Origin: a virus
Reading direction: 5' to 3' (one strand)
IMG/VR virus record: IMGVR_UViG_3300034198_016947
Coordinates: 1-61,258 of that record
Length of the DNA: 61,258 nucleotides
Both the position numbers and the translations under genes were made by a program. The notes beneath the pieces are model-generated. The model was not told the origin of the DNA, made no database searches, and saw only the letters and a list, made by a program, of their open reading frames with translations. This document shows positions 47,785 to 57,769 of this stretch, in pieces (the stretch's first letter is position 1; each line of letters begins with the position of its first letter).

Positions 47785-48357
47785 ATGTCCCTGAACAACC
47801 TCAGTAAAGTCCTAGCCGCTGCCGCTCAGGACGTAGTCTTTGAACCGACCCCCGATATGCGCCGTGCGAAGGCTGCCTTTTGGGCGAGTCTTTCTGACCA
47901 TCCCCTAGGAGACGCTGACACCCTGTCACTCGCTGCATCAAAGCAGCTCGGGGCCGATTCTCGTCTCTCCCGCTGGTGGGTGGTACCCGGCTTCGTCGAC
48001 TGGTGGCAGAACAAGCAAGAGTTCAAGCAGAGGCTCGAGTACCTAGCCCAGCTGTCACTCGACAGCCTCGAAGAGGTACTCACGAGCCCAGATAGTAACG
48101 CCACGGCTCGCATCAACGCCGCTAAGCTGGTCCTCGATGCGGCCAATAAGATGCCGAGAAATAGTCAACCAGCTGATACCCTTGACCAGAAGCTGGCCAC
48201 CATGTCCCGTACTGAACTAGAAGCTTTCGTTCGGGCTAGAGTCAAGTACTTGACACCACCGGATGAAACTGCTAAAGTGGACGATACTGTAGGAGTATCC
48301 GTCAATGATGCTGAAACAAGGATTACAGGAAGTACTGGTGAAGGAAGCGCCGACTAG
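47785..48357 (+). CDS. Terminase small subunit (putative)
   Basis: 190 residues after GAGGAGAACC. Helical, with a central KLVLDAANKM helix and an acidic C-terminal tail. Small size, position at the head of the packaging/structural arm and the helix-rich layout fit a DNA-recognising small terminase, though no clear HTH signature is visible. It is separated from the large subunit by about 5 kb of fibre genes. Confidence 0.55.
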   Translation: MSLNNLSKVLAAAAQDVVFEPTPDMRRAKAAFWASLSDHPLGDADTLSLAASKQLGADSRLSRWWVVPGFVDWWQNKQEFKQRLEYLAQLSLDSLEEVLTSPDSNATARINAAKLVLDAANKMPRNSQPADTLDQKLATMSRTELEAFVRARVKYLTPPDETAKVDDTVGVSVNDAETRITGSTGEGSAD

Positions 48358-48937
48358 CTCGGGCTCTCTCACCAAAGACTTCAGTATACAGTCCGACGCA
48401 GTTCTCATCGTTGTATGGGTAGCAGCTACGTCGGGTATTATTGACATTTCTGTTTCTAGTATCCTAGATGACGGCAATAAAGAAAGTCTCCTCATCGAGT
48501 TCCCGGAGGTGAAGGCTCCTACCCCTACCCTCCTTCAAAAGCGCTCTGCTGCCTCTACTACCCGTCTCCGCCTTCGTGTCAGTTATACTGGCGCTTGCGA
48601 CTTTGAAATCTCCGCTCGTGCCATTTCTACTGGTAGTGGGGACACCCGCATCTTGGGAGCTACCTCCCTTCAAATGCTCCAGAAGAATGTCTCCACCCCG
48701 CACGTAGTCCTCATCCCGGTATCATCTAAAGACCGTAGCGCCATCGCTATCAAAAACAATTCCACGGCTGGTACCATCTACATCGGCGAGACTGTCGCGA
48801 AGGCGAACATAGCTAAGGGTTGGCCCATTGGACCCAAGGATGCCCTCGGCCTCGACGTGCAAGCGGGTGTAGAATTGTATGCGATTTCTGACGGACCAGT
48901 CTGCGACATACGCATCATTGAAAGTGGGGCCGAATAA
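48305..48937 (+). CDS. Hypothetical virion-associated protein, 210 aa
   Basis: Overlaps the small terminase by 53 bases; ATG ATG start at 48305/48308. Beta-rich from residue 30 (LTKDFSIQSDAVLIVVWVAA, TTRLRLRVSYTGAC). The next two genes have similar composition, suggesting a group of small surface or decoration proteins. Confidence 0.55.
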   Translation: MMLKQGLQEVLVKEAPTSSGSLTKDFSIQSDAVLIVVWVAATSGIIDISVSSILDDGNKESLLIEFPEVKAPTPTLLQKRSAASTTRLRLRVSYTGACDFEISARAISTGSGDTRILGATSLQMLQKNVSTPHVVLIPVSSKDRSAIAIKNNSTAGTIYIGETVAKANIAKGWPIGPKDALGLDVQAGVELYAISDGPVCDIRIIESGAE

Positions 48938-49524
48938 TGGCAACACTCTCCCCGTCAGGGTCAGCTGGCGCGATAGTCGAAATTACAAACAACGCGGTGT
49001 CTCCCGCGAACCTCTTTACAGTCGTTGCTATCACAGTCGTACCTGGCCAGAGGCCGATGTACGCCTTCCCAGATGGCTGTACTAACATTGGCTGGAAGGT
49101 ACGCGACCCCAATCAGCAAGTCCGCTTCTATTCAGACGTAGCCTCCAGTGGCTATTATAGTGGCAGCTCTTTCTACTCCGGGGCCGTCAACACTAAAGGT
49201 GTAGCTTTCGGTTGGGAGTCTGACTCTGCGGCTGTTATCGAACTCTCCTTCTGGGGTCCGAAAGGCCAGACTGAGTACGAAGCCGTCAGCAAAGCAGCCT
49301 CGGAAACCTTTACCCTTTCTCAAGAGAACATTGACCAAAAACGCATCACGTTGACTTTGACCCCCGATGTGAGTTATAATATCTCTGTAACGCCACGAGA
49401 GGGATGTGCTCAATTTATAGGGTCAGACTTCGTTGTGGCGGGCAAAGACATCTCGTGGGACGAGTTAGGACTTGATGGCCTCCTCGTTGTCGGCGACATA
49501 CTACAAGTCGACTACTTCTATTAA
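48937..49524 (+). CDS. Hypothetical virion-associated protein, 195 aa
   Basis: ATG overlaps the previous stop by one base (TAATG). Beta-rich, Tyr/Ser/Gly-rich (SSGYYSGSSFYSGAVNTKG). No enzymatic motif. Confidence 0.55.
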   Translation: MATLSPSGSAGAIVEITNNAVSPANLFTVVAITVVPGQRPMYAFPDGCTNIGWKVRDPNQQVRFYSDVASSGYYSGSSFYSGAVNTKGVAFGWESDSAAVIELSFWGPKGQTEYEAVSKAASETFTLSQENIDQKRITLTLTPDVSYNISVTPREGCAQFIGSDFVVAGKDISWDELGLDGLLVVGDILQVDYFY

Positions 49525-49539
49525 AAGTATCGGTGTCAG

Positions 49540-50385
49540 ATGCAAAACTTCCTCAATAGACTTTCCCGTCAACTGGGCGTCCTCGACTACCAGGGCGCTT
49601 GGAACGCTGCTACCAACAGTCCTTCCCTCTCTCACGCGGGAGGCAAGAAGGGACAATACTACATCACCTCTACAGCGGGTAAGGCCTTTCTCGAAGCTGA
49701 CGCTGGTGACTGGCTGATTCACAATGGTACCGAGTGGCAGAGACTGGATACGGCAGATAAGTCGTTTGTAGCGCCTGCTAGTACCGTCTACGAGGACAAC
49801 GCTCAAGTGTACGCAGACGGCGCTCAGCCCGCTGCTAGCCCCTACAAGCGAGAAGGTTGGTACTTCAAGAATACCTCTGCAGGTAGGAAAATCAATTGGT
49901 ACTTCTTTTCTGTTACTCAAGAGACTGTTCTCCTTGGGTGGAATAGTCCCTTCTGGGCGGTAGTGACGTTACATCAACTTACACTACCCTTCCTCACCCT
50001 ATACACGGTGAAAAAGAACGATGGACAAGATGCCGCCAGCTGGTACAGGTCTAGAATCTCGTATGTGGGTACTCCTACTAGCTTGCCTGGTACATACCTT
50101 CTGCATGTCGGCGCTGACCCTGGCGTGTTTACTGGTTTACCTCGTATACCGCTAACGAAGGAATCCTTCTCTGCCAGAGGGCCGCAAGCCGCTGATGAGG
50201 TCATCATGACCGCATTAGTGAGCAGTAACTCGTCGGATGCTGTAAATACGACCGAGTTTACCTGTAGTAGGGCCTCCTTCGCCGGCAACGATGTCTCTTT
50301 TAGAATCAAGTCCGATATGACAATAGAACGCGCTAAGCAACTGATAGAAGAATTAGAAGCTAGAGTAATCGCATTAGAGAGCTAG
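49540..50385 (+). CDS. Fibre-like structural protein with carbohydrate-binding N-terminus
   Basis: 281 residues. DYQGAWNAATNSP, GKKGQYYITSTAG and DAGDWLIHNGTEWQRLD match the short phage-tail phrase (GxWdAa..P...G.yY.....GDW...nG..W). The C-terminus ends in a helical coil (IERAKQLIEELEARVIALES) that may trimerise. Likely a side-fibre or receptor-binding accessory. Confidence 0.65.
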   Translation: MQNFLNRLSRQLGVLDYQGAWNAATNSPSLSHAGGKKGQYYITSTAGKAFLEADAGDWLIHNGTEWQRLDTADKSFVAPASTVYEDNAQVYADGAQPAASPYKREGWYFKNTSAGRKINWYFFSVTQETVLLGWNSPFWAVVTLHQLTLPFLTLYTVKKNDGQDAASWYRSRISYVGTPTSLPGTYLLHVGADPGVFTGLPRIPLTKESFSARGPQAADEVIMTALVSSNSSDAVNTTEFTCSRASFAGNDVSFRIKSDMTIERAKQLIEELEARVIALES

Positions 50386-50426
50386 CTGGGAATGGTTCCT
50401 AGCTAGAATATCAGAGGGTACACATT

Positions 50427-53102
50427 ATGGCACAGATTAGGAAAGGGTTTATTGCCTCAAACGCAATTGACGGCACTAAACTCAAGCTCCTCAACAACGA
50501 TGCTATCCGCGCTGCAAACGCTGATGGCACCGATGCCGAGTTGATGAAACTCGACGCATCGAACGTCCTCCAGTTCTTGAAACTGCCACAAGTAAGCTCG
50601 GACCCATCCGTAGCTAACGACCTGGCACGCAAGAGCTACGTCGACAACAAAGTCGACACAGCTAAAGGCGACGTTGACGCCGCTTTAGCATCCGAAACGG
50701 CAGCAAGGGAAGCTGCTGACAGTGGGTTGCAATCGGCTATTGACACTGAAGTCTCGGGCCGTCAAGCTGCAGTAAGTGCAGAAGCTTCGGCTCGTCAAAC
50801 TGCTGACGCTGGTCTCCAGTCCGCTATCGACACCGAGAAAGGCCGCATTGACGCAATCCTCACGGCAGCTACCGCTGACGCTGACTCGTTTGCTGAAATC
50901 GTCAACCTTATCAATTCTGTCGATACAGAAAATGATTCTGCTTTTGCTAGCTACGTTCTATCGAACGACGCTGCTCTAGCCTCTGAGACGTCCTCCCGCC
51001 AGTCGGCTGATAGCACCCTTCAGTCGAACATCGACAGCGAAGCTTCGGCTCGCGCTGCTGCTGTTTCTGCTGAGCAGTCGGCTCGTGAGAGTGCGGACAG
51101 TACTCTTCAATCCAACATCGACTCTGAAGCCGCTGCTCGCCAAAGTGCAGATAGCGACCTTCAAGACGGATTGGACCAAGAAGTTGCTGACCGCCAGGCT
51201 GCAGTCTCGGCTGAGCAATCAGCCCGTGAAACAGCTGACCAAGACCTCCAAGACCAAATCGATGCTCTTGACTCCAGCAGCAGTGCTGCTCTAGCGCAAG
51301 AAGTCTCGGACCGTCAAGCAGCTGTAAGCGCTGAGTCTGCAGCACGTGAAGCAGCTGACAGTGCCCTTCAGTCCTCCTTGGACCAAGAAGTTGCAGACCG
51401 TACAGCTGCTGTTAGCTCTGTACAAGCTGCCGTTGACCAAGAAGTAGCTGACCGCACCGCGGCAGTGTCGGCTGAATCTAGCGCTCGTCAAAGCGCAGAC
51501 GCCACCCTTCAAAGCAACATCGATACTGAGAAAGCTCGGATTGATGCCATCTTGACGGCGGCTACTGCTGATGCAGATTCTTTCGCTGAGATTGTCAACC
51601 TCATCAACAGTGTAGATACCGAGAACGACAACGCTTTCGCGTCCTACGTACTGTCCAATGACGCTGCTTTGGCTCAAGAAGTTTCTGACCGTCAAGCAGC
51701 CGTGTCTGCTGAACAGTCGGCTCGCGAAGCTGCTGACAGCGCTGAATCGGCTGCCCGCTCTGCTGCTGACCAAGATTTGCAAGACCAGATTGACGCTCTT
51801 GATAGTGGCAGCAACGCTGCTCTTACCCAAGAGATTGCTGACCGTACAGCCGCTGATGCTGAGCTGGCAAGTGACATAGCTGACGAAGCGTCCGCACGCC
51901 AGTCCGCTGACACGACGCTCCAAAGCAACATTGACAGTGAAGTATCTGCTCGTCAAGCTGCTGTCTCAGCAGAACAATCTGCTAGAGAAGCTGCTGACAG
52001 CGCTGAAACTTCAGCTCGTCAAGCCGCTGACAGTACCCTCCAGAGCAATATTGACTCTGAAGCTAGTGCTCGTCAAGCTGCTGATGCTTCGGAAACCGCA
52101 GCTCGCGAAGCAGCAGACAGCGCCCTCGACGTCCGCGTCGACGCACTAGAAGCTGTCACTCACCAAAAGGCCAAGTTCACGCTAACCTACATGGACATCA
52201 TGAGCGGTTATGTCGAGCTAGCCCACAACGCTATCGTTAATAGCGAGCTAGTCTTTGTTGGTTCACTCTACCTCCATGACGGAGACCACTACACTACTTC
52301 AGCCGGCATGTCGGGCACCCGCCTTACATGGACTGGTGATGTAGCTAATGGTGGAGCTAGCCAGTTGGTTGAAGGTGATACTGTTTACGTTCGTTACCAA
52401 GCTTCTACCGGCACCGGTGGTGGCGGAGGCGGCGGCGGTGGCGGTGGTGAGCCTTCATACAGCTTCCCAATGATAATTGGCGTCACGGATAATGGGGACG
52501 GTACCACCAACATCAACTGGAGTGGCGCTACGTTGCCAAACGCTGGTGTTGACCTAGTATACCTTGTTCCAGCCGTTGGCCCGGGAATGTATGATGATTC
52601 CGCGAAGGTCGGCCTTTCAATGGGCATGTCCAGCTCGGTCAGCATTACTACCCCAGCTTCGGGTACCTACGTTCTGAAGGTATATGACGCAATGGGTGCT
52701 ACTCAGGTTACCAGTGCTTCATTCCAAATCACCAATAACGCTTTGACTCAAGACGGATTAGGTGAAGGAGTGGGCTACATTTCTGGTACTCCAGTTACAG
52801 GTCTGACCCGTTTAACTGTTGGTACTGGCAGTGCTGTTGCGGACATCTTCTCGGAAACCACGTTCTTCGGCTACCATCTCTTTGGCGGTACCTTCAGCCA
52901 GACTGAAATCGACGAGTTCACCGCAACCGGCTCTATCGCTGGTGCAACCTCGTGGGTTGGCAACGGTAACCCAGAGCACACCTGGTCTGAGGTTCCATCG
53001 TCGGGTAACTACGGTGGCGCTATGCTGGGTGCTAAACAAGGTGAAGCTCGCGTGTTCTTCTGGCAAGGAAGACACATTCTTGCTCGCATCGTAACTCCCT
53101 AA
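50427..53102 (+). CDS. Long coiled-coil tail fibre/appendage protein, 891 aa
   Basis: N-terminal head-binding-like domain (1-75), then about 500 residues of Ala/Ser/Asp-rich coiled coil built from short repeats around SARQAADSTLQSNIDSE. A longer unit (AILTAATADADSFAEIVNLI onward) occurs twice, about 220 residues apart. A Gly11 linker (about residue 665-676) leads to a C-terminal beta domain. A trimeric spike or fibre of the coiled-coil adhesin sort; the C-terminal domain probably binds receptor. Confidence 0.8.
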   Translation: MAQIRKGFIASNAIDGTKLKLLNNDAIRAANADGTDAELMKLDASNVLQFLKLPQVSSDPSVANDLARKSYVDNKVDTAKGDVDAALASETAAREAADSGLQSAIDTEVSGRQAAVSAEASARQTADAGLQSAIDTEKGRIDAILTAATADADSFAEIVNLINSVDTENDSAFASYVLSNDAALASETSSRQSADSTLQSNIDSEASARAAAVSAEQSARESADSTLQSNIDSEAAARQSADSDLQDGLDQEVADRQAAVSAEQSARETADQDLQDQIDALDSSSSAALAQEVSDRQAAVSAESAAREAADSALQSSLDQEVADRTAAVSSVQAAVDQEVADRTAAVSAESSARQSADATLQSNIDTEKARIDAILTAATADADSFAEIVNLINSVDTENDNAFASYVLSNDAALAQEVSDRQAAVSAEQSAREAADSAESAARSAADQDLQDQIDALDSGSNAALTQEIADRTAADAELASDIADEASARQSADTTLQSNIDSEVSARQAAVSAEQSAREAADSAETSARQAADSTLQSNIDSEASARQAADASETAAREAADSALDVRVDALEAVTHQKAKFTLTYMDIMSGYVELAHNAIVNSELVFVGSLYLHDGDHYTTSAGMSGTRLTWTGDVANGGASQLVEGDTVYVRYQASTGTGGGGGGGGGGGEPSYSFPMIIGVTDNGDGTTNINWSGATLPNAGVDLVYLVPAVGPGMYDDSAKVGLSMGMSSSVSITTPASGTYVLKVYDAMGATQVTSASFQITNNALTQDGLGEGVGYISGTPVTGLTRLTVGTGSAVADIFSETTFFGYHLFGGTFSQTEIDEFTATGSIAGATSWVGNGNPEHTWSEVPSSGNYGGAMLGAKQGEARVFFWQGRHILARIVTP

Positions 53103-53130
53103 TGTAAGCAACGGCTAGTTAGTTAGCTGG

Positions 53131-53160
53131 GGGCTGGGTCTTCGGACCTGGCCCTTTTTT
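53131..53160 (+). terminator. Rho-independent terminator after long fibre
   Basis: GGGCTGGGTC-TTCG-GACCTGGCCC, a 10-bp stem with two G-U pairs and a UUCG tetraloop, then six T's. The wobbles fix its sense as plus strand. Confidence 0.9.
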
Positions 53161-53162
53161 AT

Positions 53163-53191
53163 TTGACAATTCTAGGTAGTTGCCCTATACT
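53163..53191 (+). promoter_or_regulatory. Sigma-70 promoter for packaging and head genes
   Basis: TTGACA (53163-53168), exact 17-bp spacer, TATACT (53186-53191), right after the terminator. The most consensus-like promoter in the genome; drives decoration, terminase and portal genes. Confidence 0.9.
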
Positions 53192-53224
53192 TCCTGCTGG
53201 ACGACGTTTACAGAGGAGACCGAC

Positions 53225-53602
53225 ATGAACGCCTGGAGTCCTAACTCAGCGAAATTACCGAACTTGGTGGCAGTAACAGCTAGCCAGACCAACGTTCCGG
53301 TGAGTAAGAAGTTCCCCATCACTGCTGGCGGAAGCAAGAATCTGGTTGTTTGTATTACTGTATCCGCCGTAACTGGTAGTCCAACCGTCAGTCTCAGGAC
53401 TAGTATCGGTACTGGCACTCCAGTAGTAGCCAAGACAGTTACTGTCAGTGGTGGGGCTAAAGACTACTACATTAAATTAAACAGTAACGTGGACACTACT
53501 GCAGATGTTCTTCCCCTGCTTAGTCTCGGTGAAGTGGTGGCCACTACCTCGGTAGGTCAGGCCATTACTATTACCAACGTACAAACCCTGCAAGAAGAAT
53601 GA
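53225..53602 (+). CDS. Small beta-rich virion protein, possible head decoration
   Basis: 125 residues from ATG 53225 (AGGAG upstream). Thr/Val/Ser-rich beta pattern (PITAGGSKNLVVCITVSAV, SVGQAITITNV). No signature. Composition and position, plus likeness to the protein at 60395, fit a capsid decoration or head-fibre protein. Confidence 0.5.
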   Translation: MNAWSPNSAKLPNLVAVTASQTNVPVSKKFPITAGGSKNLVVCITVSAVTGSPTVSLRTSIGTGTPVVAKTVTVSGGAKDYYIKLNSNVDTTADVLPLLSLGEVVATTSVGQAITITNVQTLQEE

Positions 53603-55050
53603 TACCGATGGCAAAACAGTCCGACAAACAACTACTTGCAGCGTTGGAGCGCCTCGAACGCCTCCAGCGTCAAGAGTCTTTTGACCCTGCGAAGCCCTCC
53701 AGTAAACCCACTCCTGCCCAGAAACAGGTCATTGACGACTTCGGCAAGATAAAAGTCCAGATAATTCGCGCCGGTACGCAGGGTGGCAAGTCTCAGACAT
53801 GCTCCCGCCTCCTCACATGGGTCCTCACAGACACACACCCAAACTGGAAAAGACCAGCCAGCTGGGGCAGTGAGCCCCTACTAGCTATTGTTTGCGGTCG
53901 TACTGGTAAACAAATTGAAGAATCCCTGCTACCGAAGATAAGGTCCTACCTAGAGCCCGGTAGTTACAAGGAAATACGTATCGGGAACATCATCCAAAGG
54001 ATGGAGTTCACCAACGGGAATCGCATCGTCTTCCAATCGCTAGAGAACCCCTCTATGGCTAGGGAGCGTATTCAGTCCTACGTTGCCCACATAGCGTGGA
54101 TAGACGAGCTTCCCCCTACCGTAGATGTCATGGACGAACTCCTACGCAGGATACAAGCTAGAGATGGCTACTTCCTTGCTTCTTTTACCCCACTTGTAAG
54201 AAATCTCAAGGTCCAAAAGTTCGTCGACGGACTAGTTGAGCCATCAGCTAGAACTTACCGCTTCAAGATGCTAGACAACCCCCTCTACTCAGACAGCCAG
54301 CGTCAAGCTGAAATACTAGCTTCGATGGCCCATCTACCAGAACACGTCCGCAATAGTCGACTTTTCGGTGACTGGATGAGTGACGATAATGCCGTCTACT
54401 ACTTCAACCACGAGACGATGGTAGAAATGCCAGAAGGTTATAGCCCAATGTGGCGGCATGTAGAGAGTGTGGACCCTGCTTCTGCTTCAGCCCTCGGTTA
54501 CACCCTGTGGGCGGAGCATCCGTATACAGGTATTTGGTACTGCATTAGGGCGGAATACATTAAAGGAATCTTTATTCCGACAGAAATTGTCAAAGCAGTA
54601 CAGAAAATGTCCTACGGTGTCAATATCGTTCGCCGAATTGCCGACAACGAGCCGTGGTTTGTACACCAAGCTGCTCAAATGGGCACCCAGTATACGTCCA
54701 TCTACAAGAAAATGGACCGTAAAATGGAACTCATCAAGAACTTTCAGGAAGCTCTCGGTGTAAAAATCAAGATAGCCCCGCACTGTGAGAGTCTCATTGA
54801 AGAAATCACAGGCGCTCGCTGGTCTGAGACGAGAGAGAACAAAATTGCCTCCGGTAGTGATATGCACCTCGGGGACAGTGCTCAGTACTTCGTCGACTGC
54901 ATCCCGAAAAGGGAAAGTGCTGCCCCGGTTGCTACCTCTTGGCATGCCCATCTCCGGCAAGCTGATGAGAAACGAAAGAAAAATGAAATGGAATTGATGG
55001 TAAGAGCGATTCAACGTAGAGGAGGTCGATATGCACGGCGTAGCTGGTAA
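53599..55050 (+). CDS. terL: Terminase large subunit
   Basis: 483 residues (ATG overlapping the previous stop, or ATG 53608). ATPase: Walker A GTQGGKS (59-65), Walker B IAWIDE, and an adenine-binding Q in TPAQKQ. Nuclease domain with acidic residues in ESVDPASASALG and GSDMHLGDSAQYFVD. DNA-packaging motor and headful/terminus cutter, docking on the portal encoded next. The C-terminus is Lys/Arg-rich. Confidence 0.9.
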   Translation: MIPMAKQSDKQLLAALERLERLQRQESFDPAKPSSKPTPAQKQVIDDFGKIKVQIIRAGTQGGKSQTCSRLLTWVLTDTHPNWKRPASWGSEPLLAIVCGRTGKQIEESLLPKIRSYLEPGSYKEIRIGNIIQRMEFTNGNRIVFQSLENPSMARERIQSYVAHIAWIDELPPTVDVMDELLRRIQARDGYFLASFTPLVRNLKVQKFVDGLVEPSARTYRFKMLDNPLYSDSQRQAEILASMAHLPEHVRNSRLFGDWMSDDNAVYYFNHETMVEMPEGYSPMWRHVESVDPASASALGYTLWAEHPYTGIWYCIRAEYIKGIFIPTEIVKAVQKMSYGVNIVRRIADNEPWFVHQAAQMGTQYTSIYKKMDRKMELIKNFQEALGVKIKIAPHCESLIEEITGARWSETRENKIASGSDMHLGDSAQYFVDCIPKRESAAPVATSWHAHLRQADEKRKKNEMELMVRAIQRRGGRYARRSW

Positions 55051-55309
55051 GAAACAAATCGGCATTTCAGTTATTGTACAAGATGTACCTCCAAAGGAAG
55101 CCACCTCTTGCTGTAAAAAGCCGTCCCCAGAAGACCAGGTACGGGAACGTATCGAAAGGATTGACTCCGGGGCAGGTAGTGAGGTAGACTTCCTCGTACT
55201 CAAACGTCTCCAAGAGGCTTTGAGGAAGAAGAAACCATGCACTCCTCGGATGAAAAATCTGATGGACATGATTGAACCGGTAATGAAGCGTTTTGGTTAC
55301 TACTTTTAG
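55031..55309 (+). CDS. Hypothetical protein between terminase and portal, 92 aa
   Basis: ATG after GAGGTCGAT inside the last codons of terL. Four cysteines, basic C-terminal helix (RMKNLMDMIEPVMKRFG). Small proteins here are common but not defined. Confidence 0.55.
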   Translation: MHGVAGKKQIGISVIVQDVPPKEATSCCKKPSPEDQVRERIERIDSGAGSEVDFLVLKRLQEALRKKKPCTPRMKNLMDMIEPVMKRFGYYF

Positions 55310-55324
55310 ACGGAGTTCGCATCA

Positions 55325-57373
55325 ATGACCATTAAAGTAGCAGCTTGGGACGATGGCCTAGCGACCCGCAACATCCTCAAGCGGTACAATGATGCTTCTC
55401 AACAGCGCCGTCCCTTCGAGCAGCGGTGGCTGAGGAACGAAACTGCCATCTATTCTACTGGAAATACAGGCGGTTTGAATATCAACGATTCCGCGCTGTA
55501 CGAAGCCTTCGGTTCGGGCCAACCAGGCGTCGACCAGTCGGGAGCGGATAGCAACAACGTCTACGTTTTCAAGAACCTCCGCTTCCTGCACGCTCAGATG
55601 AGTGCCAACCCGCCGTCCGTTGTGATGAGGCCGACATCTTCAGACCAAGACGACCACCGTCGGGCAGATGCCGCAGACCGTGTCGTTAGGTGGTCTATCC
55701 GCCACTATCAAATGCAGGAACAGTTCGACCAACTGACATTGCACGCATTGACCTACGGCAGCGGTTTCATGAAAACCGTCTGGGATTCTACTCGTGGGGA
55801 CATCATCGAGTGGAGTGAGAAGGACGGTACCGTCAAGCTGGAAGGTGACATAGCTGTTACCGTACCCTTTACCTGGAATATCTTCCTGGACCCTGACGCT
55901 AGGACGTGGAAAGACGTCAAATGGGTGATAGAACGGGTATATATGGACTATGAAGAGGCTTGCGCGAAGTGGCCTGAGAAGAAAGAAGACCTAGACGCAG
56001 CTCGTGTCAATAGGGACCAAGACATTTACAAGAATGCCGTCAATCAGTCTCAATTAGCCAACTCCCGCTACAATTCCGTTGAGTTGCTCGAGTACTGGGA
56101 GACCGGGTTACCTACCAACGGGTATCTGGGACGGTATTGTCTCACCACCGTACAGGGCAAAGTGATTGAACCCTGCCGTCCTAGTCCTTTCCGGTTCAAG
56201 AAGGCCGGTGCCAGCCGAAGAATCATCGACTCCGGCCTCCCTGACGATGTTATTGAGCAAAAACTGGACAAGATTCCAGAACAAGCTAGTCTCCCCTACC
56301 ACCCGTTGACGGACATCGACGTTCCGAACATCGTTTGGGGACGCAGCTCGGTAGAATACGTTGCCACTCTACAAGACAATCTCCTTCGCATTGATACTGC
56401 CGTGATGGACAACATCTACGCTCACGGTGTCGCTAGAATGGTCGTACCCGACAACAGCGAAGTGGCTCAGAATATGAGCAACAGCCCGTGGGATGTGGTC
56501 AAAATCTCAGGCAACCAACCTCCTTACTTCATGGAAGTACCCCAGCTGATGCCAGAAATGGTCTCGACTAGAATCAATATGATTCAGGGTATTAATGATG
56601 GTATGGGTGTGAATGATGCTATGTTCGGGGTACAAAAGCGCGAGACGTCTGGTACCTCGATGAACTACGCCACGAATCAAGGTAATATGATACGCCGGCG
56701 TATTTTCAATAAGTACGTGCTCGCCGTCGAAAGCGTATATAAATCGGTACTAGCCCTCATTATCAAACACTGGCCCGTCAGCCGTACGATATACGTCCTC
56801 GGCAAAGAGAACGCTCTAGAAGCTGTTGACTTGAAGGGTACCGACATTGATGGCGGCTATGACATAGTAGGCGAGTATGGTGTATCGTTGAGTCTCGACC
56901 CAATGAGCCGTCGTGAAGAAATCATGATGCTGCAGCCGCTGTTTGAGAAAGCCGGCGTGCCCACCCGTACCAGCCTCAAGCTGATGAAACTCAATGAACT
57001 CGAGGGTATGTACGACCGTTTGGCTCTAGCCGAAAACCGCCAGCGTGAAGTCTTTGACGAGATGATTGCTACAGGACGCTTCATCCCACCAGAGGACCTC
57101 CTCGACCATGAGAACATGATTTCGTGGGCGCTAGAATACTTTATGACGAGTGAGTTTCAGTTCCTCGAGCCTGAACTAAAGGAACTTTGTAAGCAACACA
57201 TTAGGGACCGTGTACAATTGGCAGCAGCTGAGAAGGCTTCTCTAGCTGGTGCTCCAGCTCCCGGTGAGGCAGCTCCGGGCGCACTACCTCCTGGTCCTAC
57301 TCCCGGTTTAGAGCCAGTGCCAGCTCCTGGTCCTGGCCTCCCAGCTGGTATCCCCCCTCTGGAGAACGCCTAA
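55325..57373 (+). CDS. Portal protein
   Basis: 682 residues. Typical portal features: helical N-terminus (NILKRYNDASQQRRPFEQRW), DPDARTWKD, NIVWGRSSVEYVATLQDNLLR, and a long helix near residues 560-640 (IMMLQPLFEKAGVPTRTSLK onward). The Pro/Ala/Gly-rich C-terminal tail is unstructured. Forms the dodecameric DNA-entry vertex. Its stop overlaps the next ATG by one base (TAATG). Confidence 0.85.
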   Translation: MTIKVAAWDDGLATRNILKRYNDASQQRRPFEQRWLRNETAIYSTGNTGGLNINDSALYEAFGSGQPGVDQSGADSNNVYVFKNLRFLHAQMSANPPSVVMRPTSSDQDDHRRADAADRVVRWSIRHYQMQEQFDQLTLHALTYGSGFMKTVWDSTRGDIIEWSEKDGTVKLEGDIAVTVPFTWNIFLDPDARTWKDVKWVIERVYMDYEEACAKWPEKKEDLDAARVNRDQDIYKNAVNQSQLANSRYNSVELLEYWETGLPTNGYLGRYCLTTVQGKVIEPCRPSPFRFKKAGASRRIIDSGLPDDVIEQKLDKIPEQASLPYHPLTDIDVPNIVWGRSSVEYVATLQDNLLRIDTAVMDNIYAHGVARMVVPDNSEVAQNMSNSPWDVVKISGNQPPYFMEVPQLMPEMVSTRINMIQGINDGMGVNDAMFGVQKRETSGTSMNYATNQGNMIRRRIFNKYVLAVESVYKSVLALIIKHWPVSRTIYVLGKENALEAVDLKGTDIDGGYDIVGEYGVSLSLDPMSRREEIMMLQPLFEKAGVPTRTSLKLMKLNELEGMYDRLALAENRQREVFDEMIATGRFIPPEDLLDHENMISWALEYFMTSEFQFLEPELKELCKQHIRDRVQLAAAEKASLAGAPAPGEAAPGALPPGPTPGLEPVPAPGPGLPAGIPPLENA

Positions 57374-57765
57374 TGGGTACAAAGATAACGGGGCGTATAG
57401 CTCATCATGAAATCCTCATGGGCAGGGACAAGGATGCTCCCCTGTCCCCGACACAGAAGAACAATCTCGACCGTCTCGTCGTCGCGCTGAACATCATCCG
57501 GCAAGCGTACGGGAAACCGATGGTAGTATCAAGCGGTTACCGCCCAGCCGCGTTCAATCTCAAGGCGGGAGGAGCGAAGAAATCCGCCCACCTTACGTGC
57601 GAAGCTTGCGACTTCAAAGACCCGGATGGAGCCCTAGCCGCTTGGTGTGAGAATAATATCAGCATCTTAGAGCAAGCTGGACTCTATATGGAGAACAGCG
57701 CGTTTACCCCTGGCTGGGTACACTTACAAACTAGGCCGACAAAAAACCGAATCTTTATACCGTAA
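57373..57765 (+). CDS. Peptidase M15 (D-Ala-D-Ala carboxypeptidase-like) endolysin
   Basis: 130 residues. VSSGYRP, KKSAHLTCEACDF (His73, Asp80) and WVHLQ (His117) give the HxxxxxxD...H zinc site of M15 peptidases. It has no signal peptide and so needs a holin. It is probably the endolysin, cutting peptide cross-links, but lies between portal and scaffold rather than beside the holin candidates. Confidence 0.75.
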   Translation: MGTKITGRIAHHEILMGRDKDAPLSPTQKNNLDRLVVALNIIRQAYGKPMVVSSGYRPAAFNLKAGGAKKSAHLTCEACDFKDPDGALAAWCENNISILEQAGLYMENSAFTPGWVHLQTRPTKNRIFIP

Positions 57766-57769
57766 GCTA

